From an uncultured Bacteroidia bacterium (GTDB taxonomy: Bacteria; Bacteroidota; Bacteroidia; Bacteroidales; F082), in assembly GCA_902786745.1 (NCBI GenBank), contig CADADR010000005.1:1-64000 (forward strand): DNA of 64,000 nt. The letters are read 5' to 3'. How positions within the stretch are numbered: position 1 is the first letter of the stretch; each line of letters starts with the position of its first letter. The notes beneath the pieces were generated by a model. It had not been told where the DNA came from. It saw only the letters and a program-made list of their open reading frames with translations, and did not search any database. Below, one piece after another: positions 22,871 to 32,146 of this stretch. The translations under genes were made by a program, and so were the position numbers.

Positions 22871-25486
22871 TTACTTTACAATACAGAATTTCTTAATAGT
22901 GATCCCTTCATCCCCTTGAATCCTAACGAAATACATTCCCTCAGCCAACCCTGTCACATCAATTTGTTGGGTTTCATCGGTAATGTGGCCTGATAGCAAC
23001 GTTTGGCCTGTCATGTTGGTGATGATGTATTCGGTTTCCGCCTGTAGAGACGTTGCGCGCAACGTCTGTACAAACAGAATATCGTTCGTAGGATTAGGAT
23101 AAACCTTGATTTCCATTGCGTTATTCTCATCAACGGCCATCACATCCTTGTCTAAGCACTCCGACCAAGAAATAGTGTTTCCACCATCGGTGCTGATGCC
23201 GTATTTGTATTGTCCAATCGGCAAGGCATCCCAACCATAATCTACGTAATGGGCGTCGGCGACGTTTGAAGCGATCAGCTCGGCATTGCTTCCGTCGCAG
23301 TTGGCGCGGTAGATGCTGTAGGTGTTGCCCACGGTGATGTCATCGATATAGAAGGCGTTATCGTATTCGCCCTCGGCGAGTTGGTTGGCGTATTTCCATT
23401 CCAGGATGTGGTTGCCGGGACCGATGGCCACGGTGTAGCGCGTCCACGGTACTTCGTCCTTCAAGGTCTCGCCATATTGCACGTTATCGATGAAGAAGCC
23501 ACAGCCATTGAGCGGGAAACAGCTGACGCGGGCATAGTAGCTTACCACGCACGAGGTGGGCAGGTTGACCGCCAACGAGATCTTACTGTTGGAGAACATA
23601 CCCGTATTGGTCGACTTTGCGCAATAGTTGCCTGTGTTGGGTTGCGTGGTGGTGATGACCCAAGGGCTGGTGGCGTCGTTGATCCACATGTTTTGGTAGA
23701 AGTCGCCCGACTCGAAGCCATCGTAAATACCCGCAGGCATGTTCCACGACAAGGAGACACGCATGTTGTTGATGACTTCAGCCTCAATCTCGACCGCTTT
23801 TGTCAACGTGACGTAATTGGAAGGGAGCGAGGTCATGTCGTTTTCCAGATGGGCGATAATATAATAGGTGTAAGAACCCGCGTAGCTGATGTGGTCGGTA
23901 TAGGTGGTCGCCGTCAGGCTGTTGGCGATGCGCATGCCGTCGCGATAGATATCGTAGGAGATACCTTCGGGAGCAGCGGTCCAGTTGAGGACGACCTGCT
24001 CGCCGTCGAAGTCGGCGGTGAGGTTGGTGGGGCCGTGGTGGAACAAGGCGTTCATGGCAGCCAAGGCGTCGATGCGACCCGAGCCTACGCGGTTGTTTTT
24101 CATGGTGTTGCCAACGCGCACGGAGGTAAGCTCGATGATGGAGTCCAATTCGGCAGGGGTCAGCTCGGGGTTGGCCTCAAGCAGCATGGCTAACACGCCA
24201 GCCACGCAGGGCGTAGCCATCGAGGTGCCGTCCATTTCGATGTAGTTGTTGGTGGTCTGGTAGTTCAGCGAGGTGATGTTGGCGCCAGGAGCAGAGATGT
24301 CGGGACGGATCAAGCCGGGCTGGTTGACGTCGCCGTTTTCGTAGGGGTAGTCGTTGTAGTTGCCGACATTAGGTCCCGCAGCCCATGTGGTGGGGCCGAC
24401 TGAGGAGAAGCCGCAGTGCTCGTCGTTGGAGTCGGTGGCACCCACGCTGATGACGGAAGTCAAGCCACCTTCGATGAGGTTTTTTTGGTCGGGGTGGAGC
24501 CATGCCGGAGGGCAGTTGCCCGGGGCGCTGATGTTGAAGGGGACAGGGTAGGTGTATTGCGTCTGGCCTTCGTTGCCGCAAGCCACGGCAGCCGCCACGC
24601 CTGCGTCTAAGCAGGTGGCGAAGACGTCGCGGTAGTAGTAGCAGGGACCGGCACCTACGTCGCTGAGCGAGAGGCTGAGGATGTTGGCACCATGGTCTAA
24701 GGCGAACTCAACGCCTTCGATGAGGTGTGTGGCCTCGCCTTGTCCTTCCTCACTCAAAATCTTGATGGCCATGATCTTGGCGCCAGGGGCGATGCCCGTC
24801 TGGGTGCCTGCCGTACCTTGTCCCGCAAGGATGCCAGCGGTATGGGTGCCGTGACCTTGATCGTCCATGGGGTCAAGGTCTTGATAGAAAACGTCATAGC
24901 CGTGGTGCGGAAACTCGCTGCCGCCGTCCCACATGCTGTTGGCGATGTCGATATGGTTGTAGTTGACGCCCGTGTCGATGAGGCCGATGATGACGCCGTT
25001 GCCCGTATAGCCCGTGCCGTTGTAGTTCCAAACCGCAGGTGCGTTGATTTTGTCGACATGCCAAGCGTTGTCTCTTGTGCTGACAGGGCTAGCCTTTTCG
25101 TTGCTTGGAATCATCTGGCGCATCTCGTCGGGGATAATCACAGCAACGTCTTTGCGCTGAGCGAGTTGTGCGATGACCTCGTCGCTGGCCGAGCAGCTGA
25201 AGCCGTTGAACGACCAGAAGGTTTTCAGGTCGCTGACCATATTGGCACTCTTGTAACCTTCAAGAAAATCAAGCACTTGGGCTTGCGAGGCTTGACAAAA
25301 CGCTTTTCTTTCGGCGATGACGAAGTCGCGGCGTTGCTCCTTGGTCATCAAAGCGGTCTTTTGCGACAAGTGGCTGTCGTCGTAACGCTCAGCCATCATC
25401 ACGATGACGTGTTGGAGAGGGTTGGATTGGCCAAACAATGCACCGAAGCAAATGGCCAAGAGGAGGGTAAAAACGGATTTTTTCAT
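22871..25486 (-). CDS. Subtilisin-family (S8) serine protease with T9SS sorting domain
   Basis: 871 residues with signal peptide (MKKSVFTLLLAICFGALFG). The catalytic triad is visible: Asp in IGLIDTGVNYNH, His in DDQGHGTHTAGIL, Ser in DGTSMATPCVAGVLA. An inhibitor-like propeptide of about 120 residues precedes it. After the protease domain come a fibronectin type III-like module (GPTNLTADFDGEQVVLNWTA) and a jelly-roll/MAM-like module. A type A sorting domain ends in AEGMYFVRIQGDEGITIKKF. Residues about 805-815 (QTLRATSLQAE) come from a palindromic DNA repeat inserted in the sorting domain. It is exported and probably surface-attached or released. Confidence 0.93.
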   Translation of the reverse strand: MKKSVFTLLLAICFGALFGQSNPLQHVIVMMAERYDDSHLSQKTALMTKEQRRDFVIAERKAFCQASQAQVLDFLEGYKSANMVSDLKTFWSFNGFSCSASDEVIAQLAQRKDVAVIIPDEMRQMIPSNEKASPVSTRDNAWHVDKINAPAVWNYNGTGYTGNGVIIGLIDTGVNYNHIDIANSMWDGGSEFPHHGYDVFYQDLDPMDDQGHGTHTAGILAGQGTAGTQTGIAPGAKIMAIKILSEEGQGEATHLIEGVEFALDHGANILSLSLSDVGAGPCYYYRDVFATCLDAGVAAAVACGNEGQTQYTYPVPFNISAPGNCPPAWLHPDQKNLIEGGLTSVISVGATDSNDEHCGFSSVGPTTWAAGPNVGNYNDYPYENGDVNQPGLIRPDISAPGANITSLNYQTTNNYIEMDGTSMATPCVAGVLAMLLEANPELTPAELDSIIELTSVRVGNTMKNNRVGSGRIDALAAMNALFHHGPTNLTADFDGEQVVLNWTAAPEGISYDIYRDGMRIANSLTATTYTDHISYAGSYTYYIIAHLENDMTSLPSNYVTLTKAVEIEAEVINNMRVSLSWNMPAGIYDGFESGDFYQNMWINDATSPWVITTTQPNTGNYCAKSTNTGMFSNSKISLAVNLPTSCVVSYYARVSCFPLNGCGFFIDNVQYGETLKDEVPWTRYTVAIGPGNHILEWKYANQLAEGEYDNAFYIDDITVGNTYSIYRANCDGSNAELIASNVADAHYVDYGWDALPIGQYKYGISTDGGNTISWSECLDKDVMAVDENNAMEIKVYPNPTNDILFVQTLRATSLQAETEYIITNMTGQTLLSGHITDETQQIDVTGLAEGMYFVRIQGDEGITIKKFCIVK
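23043..23072. repeat. Palindromic repeat inserted in frame in the subtilase
   Basis: GACGTTGCGCGCAACGTC (23049-23066) is a perfect 18-bp palindrome, with TGTAGA and TGTACA on its sides. The GTAGAGACGTTGC...GCAACGTC type is a known abundant intergenic repeat in several phyla. Here it adds about 10 residues between NPTNDILF and the EYIITNMTGQ strand of the sorting domain. Confidence 0.7.
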
Positions 25487-25510
25487 GGTATTTGGTTAAT
25501 TGAGTATTGT

Positions 25511-26614
25511 TTACGAAAACTTGATCTTATCCCTTATCCTCACGAAGGGCTTTTCAACAAAGACATACAGGACATAGGCCGCTACGAAGACCATTATCCA
25601 ATAAACGGGATAGGCAATGGCGTAACGGCTCAAGAATTGTGGGAAGCTGTGTTCGAGGACTTGGAGTAGCAGCAGGTTGGTGAGGAACATGGCGTAGGAA
25701 AGTACGCTGATGCCCGAAATGATGTCACCCCAACGTGTTTTGTAGGATTTCCATTTCGACAGCAGAGGGAACCACAACGTGATGGCGAAGGCTGAAATTG
25801 TCAGATAAAAGGCGTCATAATAGAAGGTGCCCGGAGTGCGGGGGATGATGCGTGTGGCAGCAAATAAGGCCACACCTATGATGAAACAGACAACCGCGTG
25901 ACGCTCCCATTGCTTGGGATGATAGCACATCATCCAGGCGGCAAGCACACCTAAGTAGATGTTGTCGGTGCGCGAAGCCACGGTCTTGCGGATCCAGATG
26001 TCCCAGCCGAAGCGGTCGTGGACCTGGTCGGCCACAGAGAGACGGAAGGCGATGGAGGCCGCAATGAAAAGGAGACACAGCCACGGGATGTATTTTTTCG
26101 GCTTCGCGAAAAGCGAAAAGAGCATCAGAAGGAGCGGGAAGGAGATATAGAACCACCATTGTACGGGCAGGGAATACGACTCCCAATAGAACCCCCAGAA
26201 AGGTGTGAACAGGTTTTGGGTGAAGGTGGCGAAACGCCATAGCGGGAAGGTGTGGACGTCGCCTTCGATGACATTGAGCTGAACCAAGAGATAGTTGACA
26301 AACAGGATGAAGAGGTAGTTGGGCAAGATGCGCAAGGCAGTCCGGACATAGAATGAGAGGGTCTTGGAACGGCCGATGTGGTTGTCGTGGTTTTCGAGGT
26401 GGGTGATGAACGACTTCCCGATGAGGAATCCTGTGATGACGAAGAAGATGTCGACGCCATGGGGCACGGGCATGTCGGTGAAACGGTCGAGGGGCGTGTC
26501 GAACAGGATTCGCTCGGCGTGGCCTTGCACCACGCAAAAAATGGCGAAAGCCCTCAAGAAGTCCAATCCAAAGACTCGTTTCCGATCAGTATCGATGCTC
26601 CAAAAGTTCTTCAT
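25511..26614 (-). CDS. Membrane acyltransferase (acyltransferase 3 / OafA-like)
   Basis: 367 residues with about 10 membrane segments. The N-terminal RVFGLDFLRAFAIFCVVQGHAE has the conserved Arg/His of acyltransferase 3 enzymes, and DIFFVITGFLIGKSF is the second signature. Such enzymes O-acylate cell-surface glycans. No SGNH domain is fused. The acceptor is unknown. It is in the same direction as the DUF2851 and nucleotidase genes. Confidence 0.87.
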   Translation of the reverse strand: MKNFWSIDTDRKRVFGLDFLRAFAIFCVVQGHAERILFDTPLDRFTDMPVPHGVDIFFVITGFLIGKSFITHLENHDNHIGRSKTLSFYVRTALRILPNYLFILFVNYLLVQLNVIEGDVHTFPLWRFATFTQNLFTPFWGFYWESYSLPVQWWFYISFPLLLMLFSLFAKPKKYIPWLCLLFIAASIAFRLSVADQVHDRFGWDIWIRKTVASRTDNIYLGVLAAWMMCYHPKQWERHAVVCFIIGVALFAATRIIPRTPGTFYYDAFYLTISAFAITLWFPLLSKWKSYKTRWGDIISGISVLSYAMFLTNLLLLQVLEHSFPQFLSRYAIAYPVYWIMVFVAAYVLYVFVEKPFVRIRDKIKFS

Positions 26615-26627
26615 GGGTTCTGGTTGC

Positions 26628-27917
26628 TTACTTCAACAGTACGTTCCCGATGCGACAGTCCAGACAACGTTTGCGCTTGCAAAAATAGGAATAAAGGTGC
26701 AACAAAGCCTGTGTCTGCATGGCATTTTCCGCTGTGATGCCGCATGAGGCGTAATGGCGGATGATGGCATTGTCCTCGACCTCAGTGTCTTCCAGGAATT
26801 GCAATGCGGTCTCGCACACCGATTCGTCTTTGTGGAGCTTGCCGTAGCAGAATAGCAATGGGGCTACTGCATTGATAATCAATACATCAGCCGTTGTCTC
26901 ACCTAGGTGTTTCGGTTTGCAGCTGCCATGGTCCCCCCTTTTAAGGGGGGTAGGGGGATTCGGCAGCCGCGTCTCAAACCGCCAATGTGTTTCCCAATAC
27001 TCCGATGCCGCCACGTCAAACAGGGCCTTGGCTTCGGCAGTGTCTTTCGCCGCCTTGATTTTTGAGAACAGTGGCCCGTTTTTATGGATGAGCTGTGCCA
27101 TTTGCGGCAGACGGATAGTAGGGAAATTTGAGGGCCGCATGCGCATGAACTTCCACCTCTCGGCAGGCATGGTCAGCAGGTTGAACTTGGCCTTCATCAC
27201 ATTATACTCACGCTTGAGCAGTTGGGGATAATCCTCCGTGAACTCGTCTTCGAGGAACCCCGCGCAACCCATGAGCATGGCTTCGACTTGAAGAAGGTTG
27301 TCGGCATGTTTCAGCAAGGTCTTGAACGGCAAGATGTTGGCCAAATACTCAAAAGCCTCGTTGTTGACTTTCAAGCCGAAATAGCGCATGAGCAGTTTGT
27401 AAAGTGCGTCCTCCCAGTCGAATTGGTTGGCTTCCAGTATCTTGGTGACGGCACCCGACTTGCTCTCCAAGCGCTCCACAGCCATGCGGTCGAGCCACGA
27501 AAGCCTGGTGAAGACAGGCACTTTGCTGATGCTTTTCTCACAGGGGATCCAAGTCTTGGAGGCGATAAGTTTCTGGTATTGTGCAAATAGACGTTCGTCG
27601 AAATGCCCTTTCAGCTCCAAGGTAGGGATGTCGTTGACTTGCAGGTCGTCTTCGTATACCACATGCAGGATGACGTTTTTGTAGGCTTTGTCGTTTTGGT
27701 GGCCATGGCGGTTCCAGTCGCTGGTCTTCACATGGATCTCCACATGTCCAGCCCAGAGTTTGTCGCCGATTTGGATCTTGGCTTCAAGGAAGTCGGGACC
27801 CGAGTCGGTGTTGTGGTAACCCGTAGCCACCACCTCTACCGCTTCGCCTTCCGTGGTCTTCAAGTTCTTGTCAGTCAGGCGGTTCTCCCAAATGTAGTAT
27901 AGGAATTCTTCTCTCAT
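26628..27917 (-). CDS. DUF2851 family protein
   Basis: 429 residues. MREEFLYYIWENRL and GPDFLEAKIQIGDKLWAGHVEIHVKTSDW are the DUF2851 N-terminal signatures, and the C-terminus RKRCLDCRIGN is also typical. The family is widespread in Bacteroidota without known function; its N-terminal part resembles a nuclease-like fold only weakly. The peptide PNPPTPLKRG at about residues 318-327 is encoded by a palindromic repeat (26933-26950). Its start overlaps the stop of the upstream nucleotidase gene (ATGA-type), so the two are coupled. Confidence 0.88.
   Translation of the reverse strand: MREEFLYYIWENRLTDKNLKTTEGEAVEVVATGYHNTDSGPDFLEAKIQIGDKLWAGHVEIHVKTSDWNRHGHQNDKAYKNVILHVVYEDDLQVNDIPTLELKGHFDERLFAQYQKLIASKTWIPCEKSISKVPVFTRLSWLDRMAVERLESKSGAVTKILEANQFDWEDALYKLLMRYFGLKVNNEAFEYLANILPFKTLLKHADNLLQVEAMLMGCAGFLEDEFTEDYPQLLKREYNVMKAKFNLLTMPAERWKFMRMRPSNFPTIRLPQMAQLIHKNGPLFSKIKAAKDTAEAKALFDVAASEYWETHWRFETRLPNPPTPLKRGDHGSCKPKHLGETTADVLIINAVAPLLFCYGKLHKDESVCETALQFLEDTEVEDNAIIRHYASCGITAENAMQTQALLHLYSYFCKRKRCLDCRIGNVLLK
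26933..26965. repeat. C6/G6 palindromic repeat inserted in frame in DUF2851
   Basis: CCCCCCTTTTAAGGGGGG (26933-26950) plus TAGGGGGATTCGG forms an imperfect palindrome of a type seen as a dispersed repeat in many genomes. Read in frame it gives PNPPTPLKRG, which interrupts the otherwise charged sequence of the protein. Confidence 0.65.
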
Positions 27918-29476
27918 TTAATTTTCCAGCAGTTCAACGGTTCACTGTCAAGCACACCTTTTTTCATGGCCCAGTCAATAAATAACGAACGCAAGTCGCG
28001 GTCGCTCTGCCATACCACATGGTCCTTGATCTCTTCCTGCGCCCAGCCGATGCCGTTGATGAGGTGGTTGCCGCCACCCATCGAGCGGTAGGAGTTCATC
28101 ACCACGTTGTAGGTCTTCTCCATGTCGAAGGGCGTGCCGTCGGCCATGCCGACGATGTTGATGCGGTCGCCCATGGGGTTCTTGTCGGTCACCTCGTAGC
28201 GTATGCCCGCGGCGCAGTCGAAGTTATAGATGGGGTTCTTCATCTCGTAGGCATATTCGAGGAAGTCTTTCACTTCCTTGCCTGTCAAGGCCATAACGGC
28301 AAGGGAGTTCTCGAAGGGATACCAGGTAAAGAAGTCCTTGACTTTCAGCATGCCTGCTTCGATGGTCTTGCCGCCGCTGAGCGGAGCCGCCATCGAGATG
28401 TCGGGATGGATGCCTTCGGCTTCGACGGTCTCCATCTGACAGCGGTGGATCTCGTCGACCCAGAGGCAAGGGCCATTGAAGGCATCGTCGCTGCTGATGC
28501 TGACGGGCAACTCAGCCACATCCTTGTTTTGGTAGGCCTCTGCACGGTCGAGGTAGGGTTGGAGCATGGCGAGGAAGGCTTCGTCTTTCTCTTCGCCGTC
28601 GGTGGGCATAAGCTCGATGCTGATCTGGGGCTTCTTTCCTTTCTTCAGCGTCACTTCAGCCTTGGCCAGGCCTTTGCCGCGATGGCCCGAGTTGAGCACG
28701 TACACAGGCTCGCCGTTGGGGTTTGTCAGCTTCTCGGCACGGGCGCGGTGGTCGTGGCCGTAGTAGATGAGGTCGAAGCCAGGCACGTTCTCGGCCACCC
28801 ATTTCACTGCGTTCTCGCGTCCAAGGGGATGATCCTCAGGCAGGTTCTGTGCCATAGGCTCCCATCCTGAATGGAACAAGCCTATCATCAGGTCAGGGTG
28901 TTCTTTCTCTCGGATGAGTTTCACCCATTTGTCGGCAGCGGCCTCGAGTTGATCGAAACGCAGGCCTGGACGCAATCTGTCTGGTACCCAAGTGATTACA
29001 TAGGGCGTCAGCAGACCGAGCACGGCAATCTTAAAGCCATCGCGCTCGAGGATAATATAAGGTGTGAAATAGGGCTCGCCCGTGGTCTCGTCGATGACGT
29101 TGGCGGCCAGCACAGGCACCTTGGTCTCGGAATACACGCGATCGAACACCTTGCGACCTGCCTCGATGTCGTGGTTACCCACGCAAGCGACGTCGTAGGG
29201 GAAGTAATTCAACACTTCGGAGACCAAGTTGGGGTGCTCGGCATCTTGGTTGGAGCAATACTGGAACGGCGTGCCTTGCATGTCGTCGCCGTTGTCCAAG
29301 AGGATAAGCCGGTCGCCTAACTCGGCTTTCATCTTCTTGAGGGTGTAGGCATCGTTGGCAAACTCATCGTAACGGCCGTGAGTATCAGTGGTTTCGATGA
29401 TGGTCAGGGTGGTTTCTTTCGTGGAACAAGAAGCCAAAACGGTGATTAGGGCGATCATAAATGCGATTTTTCTCAT
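27914..29476 (-). CDS. 5'-nucleotidase / 2',3'-cyclic phosphodiesterase-like lipoprotein
   Basis: 520 residues. Signal peptide II with LASC (Cys17). The calcineurin-like metallophosphatase domain shows DTHGRYD, LLDNGDDMQG, GNHDIEAG, GLFHSGW and YYGHDHRA. The C-terminal 5'-nucleotidase domain (about 330-520) contains MAAPLSGG, FTWYPFENSL and NSYRSMGGGNH. The enzyme would release phosphate and nucleosides from nucleotides outside the inner membrane. It is the first gene of an apparent run with DUF2851 and the acyltransferase. Confidence 0.9.
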   Translation of the reverse strand: MRKIAFMIALITVLASCSTKETTLTIIETTDTHGRYDEFANDAYTLKKMKAELGDRLILLDNGDDMQGTPFQYCSNQDAEHPNLVSEVLNYFPYDVACVGNHDIEAGRKVFDRVYSETKVPVLAANVIDETTGEPYFTPYIILERDGFKIAVLGLLTPYVITWVPDRLRPGLRFDQLEAAADKWVKLIREKEHPDLMIGLFHSGWEPMAQNLPEDHPLGRENAVKWVAENVPGFDLIYYGHDHRARAEKLTNPNGEPVYVLNSGHRGKGLAKAEVTLKKGKKPQISIELMPTDGEEKDEAFLAMLQPYLDRAEAYQNKDVAELPVSISSDDAFNGPCLWVDEIHRCQMETVEAEGIHPDISMAAPLSGGKTIEAGMLKVKDFFTWYPFENSLAVMALTGKEVKDFLEYAYEMKNPIYNFDCAAGIRYEVTDKNPMGDRINIVGMADGTPFDMEKTYNVVMNSYRSMGGGNHLINGIGWAQEEIKDHVVWQSDRDLRSLFIDWAMKKGVLDSEPLNCWKIK

Positions 29477-29579
29477 GCTGATGTTGGTTTTGGAGCGATA
29501 AAAGTAGGGTTTTTCCTGCTATTATGGGCGTATCGTGGAAATTTTTTTCGAAAAACGGGCGAAGTATTGTTTAATTCCG

Positions 29580-29587
29580 TATTTTTG
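29580..29587 (+). promoter_or_regulatory. -7 promoter element before the coiled-coil/zapA unit
   Basis: TATTTTTG lies 28 bases before the ATG at 29616 and matches TAnnTTTG. The longer open frame from 29535 would start upstream of it, so the later start is preferred. Confidence 0.6.
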
Positions 29588-29615
29588 TGGCACAATTCCA
29601 AGAACCGAATGTTCC

Positions 29616-29909
29616 ATGGCCGATTTGAGCATCATAGTATCCGAGATTGAATTGAAATTGAGGAAATTGATTGATGAGAAAAATCAGTTGGCGGTGGAAA
29701 ACAAGCGGCTCGCCGAAGCGAACAAGGCGTTGGATGAGGAGAATCTGGCGCTGCGCCGTTCGGCAGGGGAGTTGCAAGATAAAATAAATAAAAGTACAAT
29801 TGTTAACGCACTCGACAACGAGGGAGAATTAGAAGAAGGAAGAAAGCTCATTCAAGAGTTGGTGAGGGAAATTGACAGATGCGTTTCGATTTTGAACAGT
29901 AAGGAATAA
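29616..29909 (+). CDS. Small coiled-coil protein upstream of zapA
   Basis: 97 residues from the ATG at 29616. Residues about 5-60 form a coiled coil (IELKLRKLIDEKNQLAVENKRL...), followed by a short acidic linker and a C-terminal helix ending ELVREIDRCVSILNSKE. It stands 24 bases before zapA and is probably co-transcribed. Size, shape and place recall ZapB-like division partners, but there is no proof of homology. Confidence 0.75.
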   Translation: MADLSIIVSEIELKLRKLIDEKNQLAVENKRLAEANKALDEENLALRRSAGELQDKINKSTIVNALDNEGELEEGRKLIQELVREIDRCVSILNSKE

Positions 29910-29933
29910 TTCAGATACTTGAAAGTCAGCACA

Positions 29934-30218
29934 ATGGACGAAATAACCATCAATATCACGTTACTGGACAGGCCCTATCGCCTTTCGGTGGCTCGTGCTG
30001 ACGAGGAAAAGGTCCGCAAGGCCGGTGCCCTCATCAATGAGAGGGTGAAGTATTACACGAAGCATTACGCCTACAAGGACGTGCAGGACTTGCTTTCGAT
30101 GACGGCTTTGCAATTTGCCACCTCGGTAGTCAAGATGGATGCTGAATTGTCTTACAGGAATCAGAATCTGGAGCGTAAGCTGCAAGATCTGAACGACTTA
30201 TTGAGCGAACAATCATAA
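29934..30218 (+). CDS. zapA: Cell division protein ZapA
   Basis: 94 residues from the ATG at 29934. The N-terminal strand MDEITINITLLDRPYRLSV and the helix EEKVRKAGALINERVKYYTKHY...LLSMTALQFATSVV match the ZapA family, which bundles FtsZ filaments at the division site. The C-terminal helix is the coiled-coil dimer part. A 6S-like RNA and rny follow. Confidence 0.88.
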   Translation: MDEITINITLLDRPYRLSVARADEEKVRKAGALINERVKYYTKHYAYKDVQDLLSMTALQFATSVVKMDAELSYRNQNLERKLQDLNDLLSEQS

Positions 30219-30220
30219 TC

Positions 30221-30236
30221 CACGTGAAGACGTGGG
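30221..30236 (+). terminator. Short hairpin just after zapA
   Basis: CCACGT (30221-30226) pairs with ACGTGG (30231-30236) around GAAG. There is no strong T-run, so it may be an RNA-end stabiliser or processing site before the 6S-like RNA. Confidence 0.4.
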
Positions 30237-30249
30237 TGGGTTCTTTGAA

Positions 30250-30445
30250 GATCTGGAACTGCCTGTTCAGCGCATTTGGTAAACTCAACATTATCAACAC
30301 ATCAATCGGTCTACTCGCGCACTGTAAAAACAGGCCTCATTCCCTTCGGGGAAGTGCCTTTGGCACCGGTGGACGTTTGCGCAACGCGGTGGCCACAAGC
30401 GTATTATATGGAGTTTACGCATCTCCAAGGGCAGGCAGTTTCTTT
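30250..30445 (+). ncRNA. ssrS: 6S-like RNA (6S-Flavo type)
   Basis: The 266-base gap between zapA and rny has no gene but folds into one long rod. AACTGCCTG (30257-30265) pairs perfectly with CAGGCAGTT (30432-30440). GTAAACTC (30279-30286) pairs with GAGTTTAC (30411-30418), and an apical hairpin with a CTTCGG loop lies near 30346-30358. The size near 185 nt, the single long irregular hairpin and the position next to zapA fit 6S RNA, which binds RNA polymerase in stationary phase. The promoter is weak by eye (GTTCTTTG at 30240-30247). Confidence 0.65.
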
Positions 30446-30484
30446 GTTTCCTCCTCATTTTTCGAGTAAAAACAGAGTTTTAAA

Positions 30485-32053
30485 ATGTTATTACTCACTA
30501 TCACAAACACTACTTGGATTATCATCGCCGCAGCGGCTTTGGTCGTGGGCCTCGCGGTTGGTTACCTCATCACGTCCACCCTACTGAAGAAAGCCGTCAC
30601 CAAAGAAGAGACCGCCTTGCTCGAAGAAGCCAAGGAGAAAGCCGAAGTCATCAAGAAAGAACGCATCCTGCAAGCCAAGGAGAAGTTCCTCCAGATGAAA
30701 GACGAGCACGAGAAGGCCTGCAACGACCGCAAACGCGAGCTGCAGAAGACCGAACAGAAGGTCAGCCAACTCAAGCAGGAGGCCAACCAAAAGATGGAAG
30801 AGGTGCAGCGTAAAGGCAAAGAGCTGCAGGCTGCACAGCAACGTCTTGACTCTCAGATGGAAAGCTTCAACAAGAAAAAGGCCGACCTCGACCGTATCTA
30901 TAGCGAAGAGTCGAAGAAACTGGAGTCCATCTCGGGTCTCTCGGTCAAAGAAGCCAAGGATCAGCTGATCGAGTTGATCAAGGAAGACGCCCAAGCCGAG
31001 GCCATGGTCTACGTGAAGGAAGCCACCGAAGACGCCAAGATGAGCGCCAACCAGATGGCCAAGAAGATCGTCATCGAGACCATCCAGCGTACGGCTGCCG
31101 AGACGGCTATCGAGAACACCGTCAGCGTGTTCAACATTGAGAACGACGAAATCAAGGGCCGCATCATCGGCCGTGAGGGTCGTAACATCCGCACCCTCGA
31201 GTCGCTCACGGGCGTCGAGATCATCATCGACGACAGCCCCGATGCCATCCTCATCTCCGGCTTCGATCCCATCCGCCGCGAAATCGCCCGCCTCTCCCTG
31301 CAGAAGCTCGTCGTCGACGGCCGAATCCATCCCGCCCGCATCGAAGAGGTGGTCCACAAGGTGGAGAAACAGGTGGAACAAGAAATCATTGAGACGGGTA
31401 AGCGCACCTCCATCGACCTCGGCATTCACAACCTGAATCCCGAGCTCATCAAGATGGTGGGTCGAATGAAATACCGTTCATCATACGGCCAGAACCTGCT
31501 GCAGCACTCCGTGGAGACGGCCAAGCTCTGCGCCACCATGGCTGCCGAGTTGGGCCTCAACGTGAAGGCTGCCAAGCGTGCCGGTCTCTTGCACGACATC
31601 GGTAAAGTAGCCGAGAACGAGGAAGAGCTGCCGCACGCCATCCTGGGTATGAAGGTGGCCGAGCGCATGAAGGAGAAACCCGACATCTGCAACGCCATCG
31701 GTGCCCACCACGACGAAATCGAGATGGACAACCTCATCTCGCCCATCGTCCAAGTGTGCGACGCCATCTCTGGTGCCCGTCCCGGTGCCCGTCGCGAGGT
31801 GGTCGAGGCCTACATCCAGCGCCTCAACAAGCTGGAGGAGATGGCCATGAGCTATCCGGGTGTGGTGAAGACCTATGCCATCCAAGCTGGCCGCGAACTG
31901 CGTGTCATCGTGGGTGCCGACAAGGTGAGCGACCAAGACGCCGACCGCATCGCCTACGACCTCTCGAAGCAGATCCAGACCGAGATGACCTATCCGGGTC
32001 AGATCAAGATCACGGTCATCCGCGAGACGAGAGCCGTCCAGTACGCAAAGTAA
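30485..32053 (+). CDS. rny: Ribonuclease Y
   Basis: 522 residues. N-terminal membrane anchor (about 8-30: [21 protein letters not shown]), a long coiled coil (about 38-170), a KH domain with [16 protein letters not shown], and an HD domain with LLHDIGK and IGAHHDE. Ends with the family C-terminus [19 protein letters not shown] membrane-bound endonuclease for mRNA turnover. The ATG lies 40 bases after the 6S-like RNA. Confidence 0.96.
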   Translation: MLLLTITNTTWIIIAAAALVVGLAVGYLITSTLLKKAVTKEETALLEEAKEKAEVIKKERILQAKEKFLQMKDEHEKACNDRKRELQKTEQKVSQLKQEANQKMEEVQRKGKELQAAQQRLDSQMESFNKKKADLDRIYSEESKKLESISGLSVKEAKDQLIELIKEDAQAEAMVYVKEATEDAKMSANQMAKKIVIETIQRTAAETAIENTVSVFNIENDEIKGRIIGREGRNIRTLESLTGVEIIIDDSPDAILISGFDPIRREIARLSLQKLVVDGRIHPARIEEVVHKVEKQVEQEIIETGKRTSIDLGIHNLNPELIKMVGRMKYRSSYGQNLLQHSVETAKLCATMAAELGLNVKAAKRAGLLHDIGKVAENEEELPHAILGMKVAERMKEKPDICNAIGAHHDEIEMDNLISPIVQVCDAISGARPGARREVVEAYIQRLNKLEEMAMSYPGVVKTYAIQAGRELRVIVGADKVSDQDADRIAYDLSKQIQTEMTYPGQIKITVIRETRAVQYAK

Positions 32054-32146
32054 ATACAATGGCTCATATCCTATGGCCTATGGCTTGCCTCTATATCGGG
32101 GCAGGCCATAGGCCATTAGCTATCAGCCATAAGCAAAAACAAAAAC
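32054..32146. repeat. GCCATAGG-type inverted repeat between rny and radical SAM gene
   Basis: CCTATGGCCTATGGCTTGCC (about 32070-32089) is followed by GGCAGGCCATAGGCCATTAG, forming an imperfect hairpin of about 18 bp, then AGCCATAAGC. It looks like a dispersed intergenic repeat and may act as a terminator-like stop after rny although there is no T-run. Confidence 0.5.
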
